From positions 1 to 22,265 of the forward strand of contig CAYLPU010000085.1 of the NCBI GenBank assembly GCA_964385635.1: DNA of 22,265 bases, in the 5' to 3' direction. Source of the stretch: CAYLPU01 sp964385635 (GTDB lineage Bacteria; Chloroflexota; Anaerolineae; B4-G1). Under the pieces are notes generated by a model. It had not been told where the DNA came from. It searched no databases and worked only from the letters and a program-made list of their open reading frames with translations. Of this stretch, positions 15,595-21,409 are shown in pieces; the first letter of the stretch is position 1; each line of letters opens with the position of its first letter. The position numbers and the translations under genes were made by a program.

Positions 15595-16318
15595 CTACCT
15601 GTGTCTCACGTTCCAGTTGGCCGGCGGCAGCAGAGTCCACCATCCAGGTCAGTCGCCCTGGCGAGGGGTGTACCAGTGCGGCGGGCAATCGTTCACCGGC
15701 GCGGACGCGGGCCAGGGTCTCTGCTTTGGCCGCCCCGCTGACCAGGAACGTCACCTGGCGGGCAGCGTTGAGCATAGGCCGAGTCAGTGTGACGCGCCAG
15801 GAGTCGAGCGATTCGACATAGTTCTCCACCACCCAGCGCGTTTTCTCCTCCAGTGCCAGAGTGCCAGGGAAGAGCGACGCGGTATGGCCGTCCGCGCCCA
15901 TCCCCAGCAGGATCAAATCGAACCGTCCCCCCGTGCCCAAGACCGCTTCCAGCTCCTCCTGGTAGAGCGCGGCGGCCCGCCGGGGGTCCAGCTCGGCCCG
16001 GATGCGGTGGACGTTGCCCGCCGGCAGGGGCACGTGGTCCAGCAGCGTCTCGCGGGCCATGCGGTAATCGCTTTCGGGGTGGTCGGGCGGGACGCAGCGT
16101 TCGTCGCCCCAAAAGACTTGCACCCGTGCCCAGTCCACACGCGGGGCGAACTCGGTGCTTGCCAGCAATGAGTAGGTGGCATGGGGGGTTGAGCCGCCCG
16201 ACAGAGCGACCGTGAACCGCCCGCGATCCTCAATGGCCTGCGCCGCCAGCTCGACGAAATGGGCCACCGCCGCCAGCGCCAGGCCGGCTCCGTCCGGGTA
16301 GACCTCGAATCTGCTCAT
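15575..16318 (-). CDS. pgl: 6-phosphogluconolactonase
   Basis: The second enzyme of the oxidative pentose phosphate pathway, hydrolysing 6-phosphogluconolactone. The 247-residue protein has the DevB/Pgl-type signatures ALSGGSTP (phosphate loop, about 38-45), VQVFWGDERCVPPDHPESDY and ILLGMGADGHTASLFPGT. The ATG at 16316-16318 overlaps the zwf stop in an ATGA, so it is coupled to zwf, which makes its substrate. The start gives a normal-length N-terminus (MSRFEVYPDG). Together zwf and pgl supply NADPH for peroxide and methionine repair by the neighbours. Confidence 0.93.
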   Translation of the reverse strand: MSRFEVYPDGAGLALAAVAHFVELAAQAIEDRGRFTVALSGGSTPHATYSLLASTEFAPRVDWARVQVFWGDERCVPPDHPESDYRMARETLLDHVPLPAGNVHRIRAELDPRRAAALYQEELEAVLGTGGRFDLILLGMGADGHTASLFPGTLALEEKTRWVVENYVESLDSWRVTLTRPMLNAARQVTFLVSGAAKAETLARVRAGERLPAALVHPSPGRLTWMVDSAAAGQLERETQVDEYGQE

Positions 16319-17760
16319 CCCTCCTTCCCGTGCTCGTGAACGCAACCGTGGTGCCAGACCCGCCCGTCGCGTGAGAGGAGATCATCAGCCTCAGCGGGTC
16401 CCCAACTGCCCGGCTCGTAAAAGGCCAGCGGCTCCGCGTCATCCCGCTCCCAACCTGCCAGGATGGGGTCAATCAGTCCCCAGGCCAGTTCGATCTCGTC
16501 GGCCCGCGCAAAGAGGGAGGCATCCCCCTGTAGCGCGTCCAACAGCAACCGCTCGTAGGCTTCCGGCAGCACTCCAACCCCAAGATCATCGGCATAGTGG
16601 AACTCGAGGTCCACGGGCCGGGTGCGCATGCTGGCTCCCGGCTCCTTGGCTCCAAAGCGCAGGTGAATCCCCTCGTCTGGCTGGAGGCAGAGAGAGAGGC
16701 GGTTGGGCGTGATCCGCTCTCCCGGCAGCTGCGGAAACATCAGGTGGGGCACACTCTTGAACTGGATGGTAATCTCGGTTGATTTGGCCGCCAATCGCTT
16801 GCCGGAGCGGAGGTAGAAGGGAACCCCTTGCCAGCGCCAGTTGTCCACCAGCAGGCAGAGCGCGGCGTAGGTCGGTGTCTGGGAATCGGGGGCCACGCCC
16901 TCCTCGGTGCGGTAGACCCGGCACTGACCGCGCACGGACTGGATGGTCGGGTGGACCGCCCGCAGCACCTTGACCTTTTCGTCCCGCAGCGCGTTCGCCT
17001 CGAAGAGGGCCGGCGGGCCCATCGCCGTCAGGGTCAGCAGTTGCAGCAGATGGTTCTGGAACATGTCCCGCAGCACGCCGGCCTTTTCATAGTACCCGGC
17101 GCGGTGGCCCACGCCAACGCTCTCGGCCACGGTGATCTGGATGTGGTCCACGTAATTGCGATTCCACAGCGGCTCAAAGATGGCGTTGGCGAAGCGAAAG
17201 GTGAGTATGTTTTGGACGGTCTCTTTGCCCAGGTAGTGGTCTATGCGGTAGACCTGACTTTCGTCAAAGACGGCGTGGACCTGGGCGTTGAGTTGGCGGG
17301 CGCTCGTCAGGTCGTGCCCAAAGGGCTTTTCGACGATGATGCGCCGGAAGCCGCGCTCGCTGCGGTTCAGCCCGGCCCGACCCAACTGCTCGACGATGAG
17401 CGGATAGAGCACGGGCGGGGTAGCCAGGTAGAACAGCGCGTTGCCATCCAGCCGCTGGGCCAGGCGGCGATAGGTCTCTGGGTCGTCGTAACTGCCCGCC
17501 AGATAGGAATGACGTCCGGCGAAGCTGGGCCACAGCTCGCAGACGCCGGGGCTGAGGCGGGCATATTCTTTCACCCCCTCGTAGAGCCGGTCGCGGAAGG
17601 CGGCGTCGGAGAGATCGCTGCGTGCTACGCCGATCACCCGGGTAGCCGGGGGCAAAAACCCCTCACAGGAGAGAGTGTGCAGCGCCGGCACCAGCTTACG
17701 CCGCGTCAGATCGCCCGAAGCGCCAAAGATGACGATGGTTGTAGTGTCTCGGGGGTTCAT
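16315..17760 (-). CDS. zwf: Glucose-6-phosphate 1-dehydrogenase
   Basis: Glucose-6-phosphate dehydrogenase, the NADPH-producing entry step of the oxidative pentose phosphate pathway. The 481-residue protein shows the NADP-binding FGASGDLTRRKLVPAL (12-27), the EKPFGHD loop (144-150), the catalytic and substrate site RIDHYLGKE (172-180) and a normal C-terminal domain. ATG 17758-17760 is preceded by AGGAGTG. Its start lies just inside the decayed sulfite-oxidase-like gene, so the operon apparently resumed here after that gene was lost. It heads an almost gapless run of genes to the left. Confidence 0.95.
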   Translation of the reverse strand: MNPRDTTTIVIFGASGDLTRRKLVPALHTLSCEGFLPPATRVIGVARSDLSDAAFRDRLYEGVKEYARLSPGVCELWPSFAGRHSYLAGSYDDPETYRRLAQRLDGNALFYLATPPVLYPLIVEQLGRAGLNRSERGFRRIIVEKPFGHDLTSARQLNAQVHAVFDESQVYRIDHYLGKETVQNILTFRFANAIFEPLWNRNYVDHIQITVAESVGVGHRAGYYEKAGVLRDMFQNHLLQLLTLTAMGPPALFEANALRDEKVKVLRAVHPTIQSVRGQCRVYRTEEGVAPDSQTPTYAALCLLVDNWRWQGVPFYLRSGKRLAAKSTEITIQFKSVPHLMFPQLPGERITPNRLSLCLQPDEGIHLRFGAKEPGASMRTRPVDLEFHYADDLGVGVLPEAYERLLLDALQGDASLFARADEIELAWGLIDPILAGWERDDAEPLAFYEPGSWGPAEADDLLSRDGRVWHHGCVHEHGKEG

Positions 17761-17814
17761 TCGTTACACTCCTGTCGCATCCAACCACGCTCACGCCTGA
17801 TACGAACCAGAGGT

Positions 17815-18040
17815 CACATTGCCGCACGCCGCCCCACTTCCCTCGCACGCTCCAGTTCGACACCGAGGTCAACCGGGCGTCGGCGATGGACCTGGGCAGC
17901 GCAATGATCCCCTCGTAGGCCAGCGTGACTGGCTTCTCGACCAGTCCGCCCAGTTTAACCTGCCACCCCTCGGCCGACAGTGGCCCAGGGTGTCCTTCGG
18001 CCCAGAAAACAGGCGTATGGTTGTCTTTCAACTTGCCCAT
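17815..18040 (-). pseudogene. Remnant of a molybdopterin sulfite-oxidase-like gene
   Basis: The frame from ATG 18038-18040 encodes PVFWAEGHPGPLSAEGWQVK, then VEKPVTLAYEGIIALPRS and TSVSNWSVRGKWGGV. This order matches the N-terminal domain of the YedY/sulfite oxidase family (GLVEKP..LT.EEL..LP, then HCVTGWS..W.GV). The Cys that binds molybdenum in HCVxxWS is replaced by Ser (TSVSNWS), and the sequence loses its similarity after about 17815 and runs into zwf. With about 75 residues of a roughly 200-residue domain, this is dead. The start sits 10 nt after the OsmC stop, so it was once part of the operon. Confidence 0.65.
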
Positions 18041-18050
18041 ACCGTGCTCA

Positions 18051-18482
18051 TTACAGGTCTTCTGCCAGACGCGACTGCACCTCAATCCCTTGTTTGAGTA
18101 TCTTGTGGATCGGGCAATGCCTGGAGACCCGCAAGAGCCTTTTTCGCTCCTGCGGCGTAAGTTCGCCGCTCAGCATGATCTCTGCTTCGATCTGCTCCTT
18201 ATACTCCTCGATCCCCTCGCAGTCTTCGCAGTCCTCAGCGAAAACCCGGTTGTACTGCAAGCGTAGTTCCACCTCACGCAGGTCTACGCCGTGGTGCTGC
18301 GCGTATGTGTGCAGTACGATGGCAGTACACGAGCCCAGCCCCGCCAACAACATCCCGTAGGGTGTCAGGTGGCGGATGTCGTCAACTGGGTGGAACTGGT
18401 GAGCATTGGGATCGTGTGGATCAAGCGCCAGGATTTCGGTCTCGAACTCGTTGTTCTGACGGACGATGACTTGCTCTCCCAT
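18051..18482 (-). CDS. OsmC/Ohr-family peroxiredoxin-like protein
   Basis: A 143-residue OsmC-superfamily protein that reduces organic peroxides using two cysteines. Cys52 in GLGSCTAIVLHTYA and Cys123 in RHCPIHKIL match the peroxidatic and resolving positions; Arg near the N-terminal strand is typical. ATG 18480-18482 has GAGGGGG about 8 nt upstream. There is a CEDCEG pair (85-89) in addition, whose role is unclear. It is separated from superoxide reductase by a 98-bp gap with a hairpin repeat. I call OsmC family; Ohr versus OsmC subgroup is not separated. Confidence 0.87.
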   Translation of the reverse strand: MGEQVIVRQNNEFETEILALDPHDPNAHQFHPVDDIRHLTPYGMLLAGLGSCTAIVLHTYAQHHGVDLREVELRLQYNRVFAEDCEDCEGIEEYKEQIEAEIMLSGELTPQERKRLLRVSRHCPIHKILKQGIEVQSRLAEDL

Positions 18483-18513
18483 AGTCGGTCCCCCTCTCGT
18501 GGGACGTAGAATG

Positions 18514-18575
18514 AGGACGCAGACTCACACAGATAAAACAGAAAATCTGCGCCTATCTGCGTGCATCTGCGTCCT
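18514..18575. repeat. Intergenic inverted repeat with ATCTGCG iterations
   Basis: AGGACGCAGA (18514-18523) is the reverse complement of TCTGCGTCCT (18566-18575), so the transcript between SOR and OsmC can fold into a long imperfect hairpin. The right arm also carries three ATCTGCG copies at 18545, 18554 and 18564. The form resembles dispersed intergenic repeats rather than a terminator, since no T-tract follows on the minus strand. Confidence 0.7.
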
Positions 18576-18580
18576 ATGGA

Positions 18581-18952
18581 TTAGATCAACCCGATCTCCT
18601 TGCTGCTCTCCCACAGCCCGTGGATGTTGCACAGGGCCAGCGCGTGCAACGTGCCGGGCTTGTCAATCTTCAGCCACGTGGTCACCGCGTGATGCGTGTA
18701 GGCGGCTCCCTCGCCGTGAGCGTTGAACTCGAAGCGGCCCAGGTCGTAGGTGAACTTGTCCCCCTCCGGGTGGAAGTAGAGCGATATCCAACTGATGTGG
18801 TGTTCGACGGTGTTGGGATGGGCGATCTCCTTCCCCAGGCCAACCTTCACTTCGAAGAGTTCACCCGCCTTCACCTGGTCCGGGCACTCGATGACCGGCA
18901 CGTGCTTTTCTTTCTTCCAGTCCGCTGTCTGGATCCTTTCTCCGAATTTCAT
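18581..18952 (-). CDS. Superoxide reductase (desulfoferrodoxin family, class II)
   Basis: Superoxide reductase reduces superoxide to hydrogen peroxide without producing oxygen, typical of anaerobes. The 123-residue protein has the catalytic Lys16 and iron ligands of the one-iron type: EKHVPVIE (15-22), His45, EHH (50-52) and CNIHG (Cys108, His111). There is no N-terminal desulforedoxin (Cys4) domain, so it is class II (neelaredoxin type). ATG 18950-18952 follows AGGAGATAACGA and starts 3 nt after the ferritin-like gene stop, so the two are coupled. The peroxide made is removed by the peroxiredoxin and rubrerythrin nearby. A truncated second copy lies at 3833-3892. Confidence 0.94.
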   Translation of the reverse strand: MKFGERIQTADWKKEKHVPVIECPDQVKAGELFEVKVGLGKEIAHPNTVEHHISWISLYFHPEGDKFTYDLGRFEFNAHGEGAAYTHHAVTTWLKIDKPGTLHALALCNIHGLWESSKEIGLI

Positions 18953-18955
18953 TCG

Positions 18956-19453
18956 TTATCTCCTCTCTTTCATTAGTTGGATGTCCTCAGCGAGTGCCTG
19001 CAGGTCCTCCTCGTGCTCGATCTCGTCTGCCATGATCGCCAGGGCCATCTCATACGTCACCGGGTCGGCCTCCTTGGTGAGTTCCACCAACTGATGGTAG
19101 ACCCCGATGGCGCATTGTTCGCCCTTGATGTTCTGCTCCAGCAACACCTCCACATAAGGGTCGTCGGGCGCCTCGTACCCGCAGTTGGTCATCTCGTACC
19201 AGTCCGCGGGCTTGAGCAGCGGGGTGCCGCCCAGTTGGAGTATCCTGTTCGCCAGCAATTCTGCGTGGCCGAGTTCTTCGGTGGCGTGCTGGACGAGTTC
19301 GGCAGTAACTGCCCCCCTCATAGGCCCCTTGGCTACCTTGGCCCCTACCCAGTACTGGTAGTACGCCAACCACTCGTCTGCCAGCGCCTTGTTGAGCACC
19401 ACGATGAGATTGTCTACGTCCATACCTACGATGGCTCTTCCTTTTGTACCCAT
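18956..19453 (-). CDS. Ferritin-like iron-storage/peroxide protein
   Basis: A 165-residue four-helix ferritin-like protein. Helix 1 carries ADEWLAYYQYW (Glu ligand, about 26-36), helix 2 EELGHAELL, and helix 4 DEIEHEEDLQ; the two E-x2-H motifs are the di-iron ferroxidase signature. The MGTKGRAIVGMDVDNL N-terminus is typical of bacterial and archaeal Dps-like/ferritin-like proteins. AAGGAGG lies about 10 nt before the ATG at 19451-19453. It is followed 3 nt later by superoxide reductase, so iron storage and superoxide removal are likely co-expressed. I cannot tell mini-ferritin from DpsL or bacterioferritin. Confidence 0.85.
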   Translation of the reverse strand: MGTKGRAIVGMDVDNLIVVLNKALADEWLAYYQYWVGAKVAKGPMRGAVTAELVQHATEELGHAELLANRILQLGGTPLLKPADWYEMTNCGYEAPDDPYVEVLLEQNIKGEQCAIGVYHQLVELTKEADPVTYEMALAIMADEIEHEEDLQALAEDIQLMKERR

Positions 19454-19562
19454 TTTGATTTGACCTCCTTCTTATACTGATTATTGGGTTTGTTTCACTT
19501 CAGCGCCGCGATGATCGTGCGGCAGAGAACGGGGAGACACGGTCACGCTGGCCCTATACCAA
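19454..19562. other. Intergenic gap between peroxiredoxin and ferritin-like gene
   Basis: A 109-bp non-coding gap. It holds the ferritin ribosome site and an AT-rich stretch. I see no convincing promoter or terminator. Confidence 0.4.
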
Positions 19563-20153
19563 TTAAAAAGCGTTCTCTGGCTTCCAGACTTTCCACACCT
19601 TGCCGGCCAATCCAACACCTGGCTTGAGAGTCGGCTTGCCCGGCTGCCAGCCGGAGGGCATAACCTCACCCGTCTCGCGCACGTGTTGGTAGGCCCTGAT
19701 CTGGCGAATGAGTTCACTCACGTTGCGCCCCACCTGTGGGGTCAGCACCTCCATCGCCTGGATCACCCCGTCCGGGTCAATCAGGAAACGGCCGCGAACG
19801 TTCACCGAGCCATTGTACACATCGTACAGCGTGCCGATTTTGCCTCCCTGGTCGGAAAGCATGGGGTAGGGAACGCCACCCTCCACCATTTTGGATAGTT
19901 CTTCCTTCTGCCATATCTTGTGGACAAAGACGCTGTCCACGCTGGCCGAGAGCACCTCTACGCCCAGTGCCTCGATCTCCTCGTACCTGACGGCAACTGC
20001 CGTCAATTCGGTCGGTCAGACGAAGGTGAAGTCACCCGGGTAGAAGCACAGCACTACCCATTGCCCTCTGTAATTGGAGAGGGTGATCTCCTTTATCTCG
20101 CCTTTGTGATAGGCCCGGGCTGTGAAGTCCGGGGCCTCTTTTCCTACTTGCAT
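19563..20153 (-). CDS. prxU: Selenocysteine peroxiredoxin (AhpC/Prx1-type)
   Basis: A thiol/selenol peroxidase that removes hydrogen peroxide and organic peroxides. Translation from ATG 20151-20153 (behind AAGGAGGTGTGAA) gives MQVGKEAPDFTARAYHKGEI, then WVVLCFYPGDFTFV, TGA (20016-20018), PTEL and the remaining Prx domain (196 aa in all). TGA lies exactly at the peroxidatic Cys of the FTFVCPTE signature (Sec46; Cys46 in Salmonella AhpC). The C-terminal motif, normally GEVCPAGW, reads GEVMPSGW (Met165), so no resolving Cys; Cys36 is the only cysteine. Read without Sec it would be two broken ORFs. Family precedent: PrxU selenoproteins of anaerobes. A hairpin follows the UGA. It sits between flavodoxin and ferritin. 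The acceptor must supply the second thiol. Confidence 0.92.
19988..20005 (-). promoter_or_regulatory. SECIS-like hairpin after the prxU UGA
   Basis: Ten bases past the UGA the transcript forms TGACGGC-AGTT-GCCGTCA, a perfect 7-bp stem with a 4-nt loop whose second base is G. The loop begins about 18 nt after the UGA, within the window used by bacterial SECIS elements. The loop is not of the FdhF GGU type, so the match is by shape and distance. Confidence 0.65.
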
Positions 20154-20211
20154 TTCACACCTCCTTCAAGGTTAGTGGCTCAACAACCAGCGTGACTGTT
20201 TGTGCTATCTG

Positions 20212-20277
20212 CCCCCACCCCTCCCCCACGAGGGGAGGGAGCGCGCCTCACCCACCACCTCCCCCCTATGGGGGGGA
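20212..20277. repeat. GC-rich palindromic repeat between flavodoxin and peroxiredoxin
   Basis: Two C-rich palindromes sit directly after the flavodoxin stop: CTCCCC-CACGA-GGGGAG at 20221-20237 and CCCCCC-TAT-GGGGGGG at 20261-20276, in the mRNA between flavodoxin and prxU. The same CCCCCCxATxGGGGGG core appears at the right edge of the window. It is probably a dispersed REP-like element. The stem after the flavodoxin stop may also end or attenuate transcription. Confidence 0.7.
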
Positions 20278-20724
20278 TTAGAGGGTGGACGTAACCGTGG
20301 CGACGCTTTCGGCCACGACGCGGCCCAGATCCCTACACCTGGCCAGATCGCTCGTGCCCGGCGTCCTCCTCACCCGCAACGCTTCACCTATCGCGCGTAC
20401 TCCCTGATCCCTCAAGGCCCGCGCTATAATGCCTGCTGCCTCCCCGCTCCAGCCGTAGGAGCCGAAAGCAGCCCCCACCTTGCCTTTCAGCGGGACTTCG
20501 CTCAAACCGGACAGGAGCCTCTTCATGGCCCGGCTGGGCTTGGTGTTGTGGGTCGGCGAGCCCAGGATGATACCATCGGCATCGGCCAGTTCTCCGCCGC
20601 CTTCCCCGGCCCGCTTGAGGACGGCCTTCACTCCCTGCACCGATTTTGCCCCTTCGGCCACAGCGCGGGCCATGCGGCCGGTGTTACCTGTGCGAGTATC
20701 GTAAAGAATGAGCACTTTAGACAT
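20278..20724 (-). CDS. Flavodoxin-domain protein
   Basis: A 148-residue FMN-binding flavodoxin-like protein, an electron carrier. The phosphate-binding loop is YDTRTGNTGRMARAVAEG (8-25), followed by ADADGIILGSPTHNTKPSRA and a C-terminal GSYGWSGEAAGII, as in the flavodoxin domains of FprA-type flavoproteins. ATG 20722-20724 is preceded by AAGGAGGTCACGTCT; the frame is open above but has no good ribosome site. It lies between rubrerythrin and prxU, so it is a candidate reductant for the peroxidases. It could be a free flavodoxin or a derived FprA domain. Confidence 0.87.
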   Translation of the reverse strand: MSKVLILYDTRTGNTGRMARAVAEGAKSVQGVKAVLKRAGEGGGELADADGIILGSPTHNTKPSRAMKRLLSGLSEVPLKGKVGAAFGSYGWSGEAAGIIARALRDQGVRAIGEALRVRRTPGTSDLARCRDLGRVVAESVATVTSTL

Positions 20725-20784
20725 AGACGTGACCTCCTTGTGTCTCACCTGCGCCGCCGTGAACAGACGGCGCTGGAAAACCCA

Positions 20785-20807
20785 ACACCGGCTCTTCAGG
20801 CCGGTGT
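20785..20807 (-). terminator. Candidate hairpin downstream of rubrerythrin
   Basis: ACACCGGC-CTGAAGA-GCCGGTGT forms a perfect 8-bp stem in the rubrerythrin 3' region, followed by TGGGTTTTCC on the minus strand. The T-run is short, so it may be a weak terminator, attenuator or mRNA stabiliser rather than a full stop. Confidence 0.4.
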
Positions 20808-20838
20808 GGCTGGAAGCAAAGGACTTCCGACGACTTAC

Positions 20839-21342
20839 TCAGAACGTGATGAACTTCTCCTTCTTTGCTTTGCACAGCGGGCACTCGTCCGGCGGCTCGC
20901 CCTCGCCGGTCCAACCGCAGACGGAGCAGACGTAGACCTGCTCCACCTCAGCGTCCTTCCCGGCCTTCACCGTGCTCTTGGCCGCGCCGTACATCTCGGC
21001 GTGGACCTTCTCCGTCTCCAGCGCCCAGGTGTTGGAACGAACGGCGGCTTTCTCCCCTTGCAGTTCGGCCACCGCCAGGAAAGCGGGATACATCTCCTCG
21101 ACCTCGTAGGTCTCGCCGCCGATGGCGGCTTCCAGATTGGCCGCCGTCTTACCCAGGTTCCCCAGCGCCTTGAAGTGGTTGGTAGCGTGCACCTGCTCGG
21201 CGTAGGATATGGCCCGGAACAACCGCGCCACGTTCGGGAATCCCTGCCGCTCCGCCTTATCGGCGAAGATCAGATAGCGCATGTGCGCCTGGCTTTCGCC
21301 GGCGAAAGCCGCTTCCAGATTAGTCTGTGTCATCTTGTGCAT
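20839..21342 (-). CDS. rbr: Rubrerythrin
   Basis: A 167-residue rubrerythrin, an NAD(P)H-linked peroxidase of anaerobes. The di-iron four-helix domain has FAGESQAHMRY (13-23), ISYAEQVHATNH and ALETEKVHAEMY with the usual E and E-x2-H ligands. The C-terminal rubredoxin-like domain has CSVCGWTGEGEPPDECPLC, a Cys4 iron site. ATG 21340-21342 is preceded by AAGGAGGTCACCAA. The partner for reduction is probably the flavodoxin or an FAD reductase next to it. It is followed by a hairpin before flavodoxin, so the two may be partly uncoupled. Confidence 0.95.
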   Translation of the reverse strand: MHKMTQTNLEAAFAGESQAHMRYLIFADKAERQGFPNVARLFRAISYAEQVHATNHFKALGNLGKTAANLEAAIGGETYEVEEMYPAFLAVAELQGEKAAVRSNTWALETEKVHAEMYGAAKSTVKAGKDAEVEQVYVCSVCGWTGEGEPPDECPLCKAKKEKFITF

Positions 21343-21409
21343 TTGGTGACCTCCTTAAAAAATGTAGGGTCTTCCGGATTTCGCGGGGTAGATATGCTAA
21401 TCCGTGTTC
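21343..21409. other. Intergenic gap between FAD oxidoreductase and rubrerythrin
   Basis: 67 bp, AT-rich next to the rubrerythrin ribosome site (ATTTTTTAAGGAGG). I see no clear promoter. Confidence 0.35.

Noticed and set aside
19540..20195. CCAGCGTGAC word shared upstream of ferritin-like gene and prxU
   Set aside because: The 10-mer occurs in opposite orientation in the two gaps and again inside the sulfite-oxidase remnant, so it is not a convincing operator.
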